Assembly: GCF_024679095.1 (NCBI RefSeq)
Contig: NC_066517.1
Span: 18,635,600 to 18,699,599, forward strand
Reading direction: 5' to 3'
Source: Eriocheir sinensis
Lineage: Eukaryota > Arthropoda > Malacostraca > Decapoda > Varunidae
Length of the DNA stretch: 64,000 nt
Both the position numbers and the translations under genes were made by a program. Shown here one piece after another: positions 56,385 through 64,000 of this stretch. Position 1 is the first letter of the stretch. Each line of letters opens with the position of its first letter. The notes beneath the pieces were generated by a model. It saw nothing but the letters and a program-made list of their open reading frames with translations, searched no databases and was not told the origin of the DNA.

Positions 56385-59300
56385 CCTGGTTGACTGGCTG
56401 ACTGGCTGACTAAATGGGTGACTGAATGGCTGGGTGGCTCGATGGCTGGTTGGCTGAATGGTTGATTGACTAACTGAATGGCCGGCTGGGTGAATGGGTG
56501 TCTGACTGACTGACTGAATGGCTGACTGAATGGCTGATTGGATGACTGGGTGGCTGGCAGGCTGGCTGGAAAGAAGAGTGGCTGGGTGGCTAGTTGGCTG
56601 AATGGCTGGCTGGAAAGAGGAGTGGGTGGGTGGCTGAATGGCTGGCTGGAAAGAGAAGTGGCTGGGTGGCTGGTTGGCTGAATGGCTGGCTGGAAAGAGA
56701 AGTGGCTGGGTGGCTGGTTGGCTGAATGGCTGGCTGGAAAGAGAAGTGGCTGGGTGGCTGGTTGGCTGAATGGCTGGCTGGAAAGAGTAGTGGCTGGGTG
56801 GCTGAATGGCTGGCTGGAAAGAGTAGTGGCTGGGTGGCTGAATGGCTGGCTGGAAAGAGGAGTGGGTGGGTGGCTGAATGGCTGGCTGGAAAGAGAAGTG
56901 GCTGGGTGGCTGGTTGGCTGAATGGCTGGCTGGAAAGAGAAGTGGCTGGGTGGCTGGTTGGCTGAATGGCTGGCTGGAAAGAGTAGTGGCTGGGTGGCTG
57001 AATGGCTGGCTGGAAAGAGTAGTGGCTGGGTGGCTGGTTGGCTGAATGGCTGGCTGGAAAGAGAAGTGGCTGGGTGGCTGGTTGGCTGGCTGGAAAGAGT
57101 AGTGGCTGGGTGGCTGAATGGCTGGCTGGAAAGAGTAGTGGCTGGGTGGCTGAATGGCTGGCTGGAAAGAGTAGTGGCTGGGTGGCTGAATGTCTGGCTG
57201 GAAAGAGTAGTGGCTGGGTGGCTGAATGGCTGGCTGGAAAGAGTAGTGGCTGGGTGGCTGGTTGGCTGAATGGCTGGCTGGAAAGAGTAGTGGCTGGGTG
57301 GCTGAATGGCTGGCTGGAAAGAGTAGTGGCTGGGTGGCTGTATGGCTGGCTGGAAAGAGGAGAGGATGGGGGGCTGAATGGCTGGCTGGAAAGAGAAGTG
57401 GCTGGGTGGCTGGTTGGCTGAATGGCTGGCTGGAAAGAGTAGTGGCTGGGTGGCTGAATGGCTGGCTGGAAAGAGGAGTGGGTGGGTGGCTGAATGGCTG
57501 GCTGGAAAGAGAAGTGGCTGGGTGGCTGGTTGGCTGAATGGCTGGCTGGAAAGAGTAGTGGCTGGGTGGCTGGTTGGCTGAATGGCTGGCTGGAAAGAGT
57601 AGTGGCTGGGTGGCTGGTTGGCTGGCTGGAAAGAGTAGTGGCTGGGTGGCTGAATGGCTGGCTGGAAAGAGTAGTGGCTGGGTGGCTGAATGGCTGGCTG
57701 GAAAGAGTAGTGGCTGGGTGGCTGAATGGCTGGCTGGAAAGAGTAGTGGCTGGGTGGCTGAATGGCTGGCTGGAAAGAGTAGTGGCTGGGTGGCTGAATG
57801 GCTGGCTGGAAAGAGTAGTGGCTGGGTGGCTGAATGGCTGGCTGGAAAGAGTAGTGGCTGGGTGGCTGAATGGCTGGCTGGAAAGAGTAGTGGCTGTGTG
57901 GCTGAATGGCTGGCTGGAAAGAGGAGTGGCTGGGTGGCTGAATGGCTGGCTGGAAAGAGTAGTGGCTGGGTGGCTGAATGGCTGGCTGGAAAGAGGAGTG
58001 GCTGGGTGGCTGAATGGCTGGCTGGAAAGAGTAGTGGCTGGGTGGCTGAATGGCTGGCTGGAAAGAGGAGTGGCTGGGTGGCTGAATGGCTGGCTGGAAA
58101 GAGTAGTGGCTGGGTGGCTGAATGGCTGGCTGGAAAGAGGAGTGGCTGGGTGGCTGAATGGCTGGCTGGAAAGAGGAGTGGCTGGGTGGCTGAATGGCTG
58201 GCTGGAAAGAGGAGTGGCTGGGTGATTGGTTGGCTGAATGGCTGGCTGGAAAGAGGAGTGGCTGGGTGGCTGAATGGCTGGCTGGAAAGAGGAGTGGCTG
58301 GGTGATTGGTTGGCTGAATGGCTGGCTGGAAAGAGGAGTGGCTGGGTGGCTGAATGGCTGGCTGGAAAGAGGAGTGGCTGGGTGGCTGAATGGCTGGCTG
58401 GAAAGAGGAGTGGCTGGGTGGCTGAATGGCTGGCTGGAAAGAGGAGTGGCTGGGTGGCTGAATGGCTGGCTGGAAAGAGGAGTGGCTGGGTGATTGGTTG
58501 GCTGAATGGCTGGCTGGAAAGAGGAGTGGCTGGGTGGCTGAATGGCTGGCTGGAAAGAGGAGTGGCTGGGTGGCTGAATGGCTGGCTGGAAAGAGGAGTG
58601 GCTGGGTGGCTGAATGGCTGGCTGGAAAGAGGAGTGGCTGGGTGGCTGGTTGGCTGAATGGCTGGCTGGAAAGAGTAGTGGCTGGGTGGCTGGTTGGCTG
58701 AATGGCTGGCTGGAAAGAGGAGTGGCTGGGTGGCTGAATGGCTGGCTGGAAAGAGAAGTGGCTGGGTGGCTGGTTGGCTGAATGGCTGGCTGGAAAGAGG
58801 AGTGGCTGGGTGGCTGAATGGCTGGCTGGAAAGAGGAGTGGCTGGCTGGTTGGCTGAATGGCTGGCTGGAAAGAGTAGTGGCTGGGTGGCTGGTTGGCTG
58901 AATGGCTGGCTGGAAAGAGTAGTGGCTGGGTGGCTGGGTGGCTGAATGGCTGGCTGGAAAGAGAAGTGGCTGGGTGGCTGGTTGGCTGAATGGCTGGCTG
59001 GAAAGAGTAGTGGCTGGGTGGCTGAATGGCTGGCTGGAAAGAGTAGTGGCTGGGTGGCTGAATGGCTGGCTGGAAAGAGTAGTGGCTGGGTGGCTGAATG
59101 GCTGGCTGGAAAGAGGAGTGGCTGGGTGGCTGAATGGCTGGCTGGAAAGAGAAGTGGCTGGGTGATTGGTTGGCTGAATGGCTGGCTGGAAAGAGGAGTG
59201 GCTGGGTGGCTGAATGGCTGGCTGGAAAGAGGAGTGGCTGGGTGGCTGAATGGCTGGCTGGAAAGAGGAGTGGCTGGGTGGCTGAATGGCTGGCTGGAAA

Positions 59301-60895
59301 GAGGAGTGGCTGGGTGGCTGAATGGCTGGCTGGAAAGAGGAGTGGCTGGGTGGCTGAATGGCTGGCTGGAAAGAGGAGTGGCTGGGTGGCTGAATGGCTG
59401 GCTGGAAAGAGGAGTGGCTGGGTGGCTGAATGGCTGGCTGGAAAGAGTAGTGGCTGGGTGGCTGAATGGCTGGCTGGAAAGAGTAGTGGCTGGGTGGCTG
59501 AATGGCTGGCTGGAAAGAGTAGTGGCTGGGTGGCTGAATGGCTGGCTGGAAAGAGGAGTGGCTGGGTGGCTGAATGGCTGGCTGGAAAGAGGAGTGGCTG
59601 GGTGATTGGTTGGCTGAATGGCTGGCTGGAAAGAGGAGTGGCTGGGTGGCTGAATGGCTGGCTGGAAAGAGGAGTGGCTGGGTGGCTGGTTGGCTGAATG
59701 GCTGGCTGGAAAGAGTAGTGGCTGGGTGGCTGGTTGGCTGAATGGCTGGCTGGAAAGAGTAGTGGCTGGGTGGCTGAATGGCTGGCTGGAAAGAGTAGTG
59801 GCTGGGTGGCTGAATGGCTGGCTGGAAAGAGGAGTGGCTGGTTGGCTGAATGGCTGGCTGGAAAGAGGAGTGGCTGGGTGATTGGTTGGCTGAATGGCTG
59901 GCTGGAAAGAGGAGTGGCTGGGTGGCTGAATGGCTGGCTGGAAAGAGGAGTGGCTGGGTGGCTGAATGGCTGGCTGGAAAGAGTAGTGGCTGGGTGGCTG
60001 AATGGCTGGCTGGAAAGAGGAGTGGCTGGGTGATTGGTTGGCTGAATGGCTGGCTGGAAAGAGGTGTGGCTGGGTGGCTGAATGGCTGGCTGGAAAGAGG
60101 AGTGGCTGGGTGGCTGAATGGCTGGCTGGAAAGAGGAGTGGCTGGGTGGCTGAATGGCTGGCTGGAAAGAGTAGTGGCTGGGTGGCTGGTTGGCTGAATG
60201 GCTGGCTGGAAAGAGGGGTGGCTGGGTGGCTGAATGGCTGGCTGGAAAGAGGGGTGGCTGGGTGATTGGTTGGCTGAATGGCTGGCTGGAAAGAGGAGTG
60301 GCTGGGTGATTGGTTGGCTGAATGGCTGGCTGGAAAGAGGAGTAGCTGGGTGGCTGGCTGGCTGACTAGAAAGAGGAGTGGCTGGGTGATTGGTTGGCTG
60401 AATGGCTGGCTGGAAAGAGGAGTGGCTGGGTGGCTGGTTGGCTGAATGGCTGGCTGGAAAGAGGAGTGGCTGGGTGGGTGGTTGGCTGAATGGCTGGCTG
60501 GAAAGAGGAGTAGCTGGGTGGCTGGCTGGCTGGGTGGCTGAATGGCTGGCTGGAAAGAGGAGTGGCTGGGTGATTGGTTGGCTGAATGGCTGGCTGGAAA
60601 GAGGAGTAGCTGGGTGGCTGGCTGGGTGGCTGGGTGGCTGAATGGCTGGCTGGAAAGAGGAGTGGCTGGGTGATTGGTTGGCTGAATGGCTGGCTGGAAA
60701 GAGGAGTAGCTGGGTGGCTGGCTGGCTGACTAGAAAGAGGAGTGGCTGGGTGATTGGTTGGCTGAATGGCTGGCTGGAAAGAGGAGTGGCTGGGTGGCTG
60801 GTTGGCTGAATGGCTGGCTGAAAAGAGGAGTAGCTGGGTGGCTGGCTGGCTGGAAAGAGGAGTGGCTGGGTGGCTGGCTGGCTGGTTCGTTGCGT
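56385..60895. repeat. 36/44-bp minisatellite, about 115 units
   Basis: The basic unit is GGCTGAATGGCTGGCTGG plus AAAGAGKAGTGGCTGGGT (36 bp); a variant adds 8 bp (GGCTGGTT or GATTGGTT). All three minus-strand frames of the unit lack stops, giving a 1,533-codon open frame at 56,300-60,901 with TQPLLFPASHSA, PSHSSFQPAIQP and PATPLSSQPFSH phases. On plus one frame always has stops. Left end units (56,385-56,560) are shorter and degenerate. Confidence 0.95.
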
Positions 60896-61078
60896 CCTCA
60901 TTCCATAACATCTGATGTGATCGATTCTTTTTCCTTTTCCTTATGATTGCCTTGACCACCCGACAGGTTAGTATGGAAAACACGGTCCTTATAATGGCTG
61001 GTGATAGTGACAAGTATTGATAAGTAATAATGGTGGTGGAGCGGTTAGTAGTGGTAGTAGTAGTAGTAATAATGATAT

Positions 61079-61160
61079 CAGGCCCCACTGGGAAGAAGCC
61101 TTGGACCGTCCATCAGGATCCACCGGGGAAGAAGCCTACCGGTGCAATAGGCCAAGACTT
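61079..61160 (+). mobile_element. Fragment of the same SINE 3' domain
   Basis: CAGGCCCCACTGGGAAGAAG and CCATCAGGATCCACCGGGG followed by GAAGCCTACCGGTGC are two overlapping variants of the 63.7 kb SINE's terminal segment. They are followed by a short A run and then a (GTA)n array to about 61,235. The duplication of the terminal motif is internal. Confidence 0.6.
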
Positions 61161-61315
61161 AAAAAAAAAGTAGTAGTAGTAGTAGTAGTAATAGTAGTAG
61201 TAGTAGTAGTAATAGTAGTAGTAGTAGTAGTAGTAGAAATAGTAGCCGTAGCAGCAGCAGTAACAGTAGCAGCAGCAGTAGCAGTAGTAACAGCAGTAGT
61301 AGTACCAACAAGAGT
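61161..61315 (+). repeat. (GTA)n/(GCA)n array
   Basis: GTAGTA repeats at 61,170-61,240 and AGCAGCAGTA words to 61,303. Confidence 0.96.
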
Positions 61316-61473
61316 CAGACACCTCGAACAGAAGCAACAATAGCGGCAGGAAACATTATATCACGCGACCTCTTTTCACCTTTTCGCCCAGACGCTGCAA
61401 CACGTCGCTGAGCCCCGCGCCGCGCCTTCCCCGTCACCTGGAGACCCGGCTGGACGGAGCAGGTATTTCCAGG

Positions 61474-61477
<4 letters not shown>

Positions 61478-61528
<51 letters not shown>
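61478..61528 (+). repeat. (AC)n microsatellite
   Basis: About 25 AC units. Confidence 0.98.
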
Positions 61529-61531
<3 letters not shown>

Positions 61532-61942
61532 ACTACAAACTAACTAACGGGGAGCATATGCCAGGGGACGCGTCGCTTCACTCACCCGCCGATCAACCAG
61601 GGGCAAGCCTCCACACAGCTGCCCTTCCCATTCTAAGCCCCCTCAAGGATCGATCGACCTGCCCCAGTCATGAGTTACGTGGGCATCCCCTTTCCTTAAC
61701 TCACCATTGTCTTGTACAAAAGCAACCTTGTGAGCATGACCGACCTTTGGGAGGCGTGCCACGTGCCCATATAGCCGGAGTTGGAGTTCACGAAATAAGC
61801 TGGTAACAGGCCTCGATTAAGTAGTCGCTGGTTCGACACGAAGATATTCTAGCTATACACCATGATCCTGCGAAGGCACTTGTTGGTACCGAAGGCATTT
61901 CCGACCCCAGGTGCCCATCCCGTGGCCAACGACAACAACAAC

Positions 61943-61943
<1 letters not shown>
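61529..61943. other. Non-repetitive segment with SINE-like right end
   Basis: 61,897-61,932 (GGCATTTCCGACCCCAGGTG, CCCATCCCGTGGCC) recurs at 62,346-62,383, on the other side of the 62 kb SINE. The rest is unrecognised. Confidence 0.4.

Positions 61944-62022
<79 letters not shown>
61944..62022 (+). repeat. (AC)n microsatellite
   Basis: About 39 AC units directly abutting the SINE head at 62,024. Confidence 0.98.
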
Positions 62023-62023
<1 letters not shown>

Positions 62024-62025
<2 letters not shown>

Positions 62026-62345
62026 CCCGGTCGCTCAGTGGATAGAGCGTCAGCCTCACAACCAGAAAGACCGGGGTTCGATTTCCCGGCCGGGCGAAGA
62101 TAAGCTGGGTTTTCTTCTTTCACGTGTAGCCCCTGTTCACCTAGCAGTGAGTAGGTACGCGACGTCAGGCAAGGAGTTGTGACCTCGTTGTCGCGGTGTG
62201 TTGTGTGTGAGTGGTCTCAGTCCTACCCAAGGATCGGTACTATGAGCTCTGTGCTCTTCCGTAGGGGAACGGCTGGCTGTCTCGAGAGGGACCCGCAGCA
62301 GACCAAGAGGTGAATTACACACACACACAGACACACATACACACC
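62024..62345 (+). mobile_element. tRNA-derived SINE with (AC)n tail
   Basis: Bases 62,024-62,097 resemble a tRNA: CGCTCAGTGGATAGAGCG D-arm, anticodon loop CTCACAA (CAC, Val-like) with a mismatched stem, and GGGGTTCGATTTCCCGG T-arm. The acceptor stem is only partly complementary. The body follows, with CACCTAGCAGTGAGTAGG, TTGTGACCTCGTTGTCGCGG and CGGTACTATGAGCTC. It ends in a short AC repeat at about 62,318-62,343. Because of the broken stems and attached body I call it a SINE, not a tRNA gene. Confidence 0.8.
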
Positions 62346-62419
62346 GGTATTTCTGACCCCAGGTGCCCTTCCCTTGGTCACCGCCCAGCCGGCCCACAAT
62401 CAGCCAGTCACTCACTCAG

Positions 62420-63400
62420 CCAGTCTCCAGAAAGTTATGGAGCAGTATCTTTGCCTTTTTCTATGCTTTCCTTTTCCTTTTTTCTTCTATTCTTTACTCC
62501 TGTTTCTAAGTCTTCATGTTTTATTTATTTTTTATTCATACTGACATTTATTTTTTATTTTCCTACGTTTCTTCTTATTTCATTGCGTCTGCGCAGGTAA
62601 CATGAACACCGTTATTATTTTTTTCGTCTTTTGAAGTTAACATTTCTCTAAGTTAACATTCATCATTCCTTACTTTTCGTTTCCTTTTGTCTTGTCTAAC
62701 TCCGCTTATATTTTTCTTCCCTTACTTTTTCTCGTATCTTCTACTTTCCTAAATGCAAGTTGACCTTTTCTCTTTACTTTTGTCTTCTTTTTCTTGTCTC
62801 TGCTACAACTTTTTTCTTATTTCTCGTCTCCTTTCTTCTCTTCATCTATTACACGGACATATTTTTTTTCTCTTGTCTGCCATCTGTGACTCACCGGCAA
62901 TAAATATCCAGCTATGTCGGTTTATTGTTCTGTAGGTTCATTGTTCTTATTCTTGCTATCATTATCATCATCATTATGTTATCTTTTCTTTTGCTGTATG
63001 TATAAACGACTATTATTTGAGCACGTGTGTTTGTTGCTGTCCGTGTTCGTCTTGCTTGGAAAATAAATACTGGGTTCTTCATCTACAAAAACTAGTTACG
63101 CGAAATATTCCGTGCTCTTCACCAAACAGGTATTATATTCTGACTGCGACTTTTTTTCTTTTCCTCCATATCACATCCTGTTTTCTACTTCCTGTAATGA
63201 CTCGGCGAAAAAGACGCGACTTCCAGGACTTCCGAGGCAAATATCTTATTCGTTTGATTTTTTTTTCAGTCTCTGCTCCCGCTGTTATTAAGGACGCATT
63301 TTATTTTATTCTTCTATAATTATCACCGCTGTCACTGTAACCTAGTTTATCTTTCTTATTCAAAGTATATGTATGTGACAATTATGAAGAAAAAAAAACT
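62420..63400. other. Pyrimidine/AT-rich spacer, no gene seen
   Basis: TTTTCTT-rich DNA with weak repeats (CTTTTCTTGTCT, TTTCTCGTMTC). Short frames only. Confidence 0.5.
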
Positions 63401-63415
63401 CTTTCTTTCTATTTG

Positions 63416-63447
<32 letters not shown>

Positions 63448-63449
63448 TG
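63401..63449 (+). repeat. (CTTT)n microsatellite
   Basis: TTTC tetranucleotides immediately upstream of the SINE at 63,470. Confidence 0.95.
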
Positions 63450-63469
63450 ATGGATATGATAATTATGAT

Positions 63470-63808
63470 AGACAGTGGCTGAGTGGCTAGCGTGAGGGCG
63501 CAGCGTCCAGGAGAACCCACGTTCGTGTCCCGCCCGCCGACACAAGCTGGGATTTTTCAGTCACAGTCGAGTGGTCTAAAAAGACTACCCATATGCTGTC
63601 CTGAAGACCACATATGAACCCGGACTTTAGATTCTCTCTCTAAAACGAGGATCAAAGATGAGCTCCGGGGGGCAGCATGAGATAAGCAAGATGATGCCAC
63701 TAAAAACACTTGCCCGCGCCATAACAGGCTGGGGCCGACCATCAGGCCCCACCAAGAAAGCCCTACCGGCGCCAGAGAGTAAAAAAGAAAAAAGAAAAAA
63801 AAAAAAGA
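63470..63808 (+). mobile_element. tRNA-Ser-like SINE, near full length
   Basis: The head at 63,471-63,540 has an A-box-like GTGGCTGAGTGGCTAG and a B-box-like GTTCGTGTCCC. The body contains GTCGAGTGGTCTAAAAAG, CATATGCTGTCCTGAAG, GATCAAAGATGAGCTCC and GGGGCCGACCATCAGGCC. It ends in an A-rich tail at 63,781-63,808. Partial relatives lie at 17,836-18,016, 61,079-61,160 and within the array at 47,210-47,345. The element should be pol III transcribed and LINE-mobilised. Confidence 0.8.
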
Positions 63809-63859
63809 TGGTTCTCTCTCTACCTGCAGTGTTGTTGCTGTGTGGCGACATCGAGAGAA

Positions 63860-63970
63860 AGCCGAGAAGGGAAGGAGGGTACAGGAGGGGTGGAGGGGAA
63901 GAAGGAGGAGGAAGGAGGAGGAGGAGGAAGGAGGAGGAGGAGGGAAGGAGGAGGGGGTGGAGGAGGCCTT
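63860..63970 (+). repeat. (GGA)n low-complexity DNA
   Basis: GGAGGAGGAAGGAGG-type repeats up to near the window end. Confidence 0.93.
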
Positions 63971-64000
63971 ATTTACCTGGTATACAAAGAGGTGGAAGAG

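Noticed and set aside
61392..61462. Short GC-rich exon between CCCAG and a GTATTT donor
   Set aside because: Only 71 bp, no recognisable protein and no neighbouring exon; the splice motifs could be chance.
62024..62097. Functional tRNA-Val gene
   Set aside because: The anticodon stem and acceptor stem are mismatched, and a SINE body and AC tail follow directly.

Overview
The window reads as repeat-saturated animal nuclear DNA, most likely from a decapod crustacean, perhaps a crab. It is clearly not bacterial: the one convincing gene is spliced, interspersed repeats have tRNA-derived SINE heads and non-LTR retrotransposon tails, and microsatellites and minisatellites cover well over half of the sequence. 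The decapod assignment is an inference. It rests on a Rebers-Riddiford cuticle protein with an acidic serine-rich tail, similar in design to crustacean calcification-associated cuticle proteins, and on SINE sequences I recall as common in decapod genomic DNA.

Layout. 1-7.3 kb: purine-rich and pyrimidine-rich tandem arrays, a triplicated block containing half of a hAT-like MITE (4.7-5.24 kb), and a 60-bp minisatellite. 8.06-8.30 kb: the 3' end of a LINE. 9.27-10.25 kb: two exons of the acidic cuticle-protein gene; its first exon was not located. 13.28-13.36 kb: a relic of that gene's last intron/exon boundary. 14.9-15.4 kb: a foldback element with about 180-bp arms. 16.2-18.3 kb: nested interspersed repeats ending in a palindrome beside a 100-N assembly gap (18,351-18,450). 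18.45-19.5 kb: an inverted, diverged copy of the first 1.1 kb of the window. 21.2-21.9 kb: a GC-rich island with a candidate secreted-protein exon and a CCAAT/CRE cluster.

22.3-33.1 kb: long minisatellites, purine-rich before about 26.3 kb and pyrimidine-rich after it. 33.36-34.11 kb: a 5'-truncated CR1-like LINE with an intact C-terminal reading frame and an octamer tail. The same tail occurs expanded at 24.3 kb and in antisense at 51.6 kb. 34.6-39.1 kb: SINEs and a 31-bp minisatellite. 39.2-39.4 kb: an unrecognised possible exon on the minus strand. 45.9-47.3 kb: a tandem array of about 153-bp units, each with tRNA-Ser-like A- and B-box motifs.

47.4-51.6 kb: more purine-rich tandem repeats. 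53.69-53.89 kb: a complete hAT-like MITE with an 8-bp target-site duplication. 53.95-55.95 kb: a 27-bp minisatellite. 56.4-60.9 kb: a 36/44-bp minisatellite giving a 1,533-codon open frame on the minus strand. 61-64 kb: three more SINE segments and microsatellites.

No set of genes acts together here. The window is best understood as an intergenic region with one secreted cuticle (probably biomineralisation) gene embedded in mobile-element debris and tandem arrays. Most long open frames are by-products of stop-free repeat units and are not annotated as genes. Exon boundaries, TSDs and repeat counts were read by eye; no alignment or database search was run.
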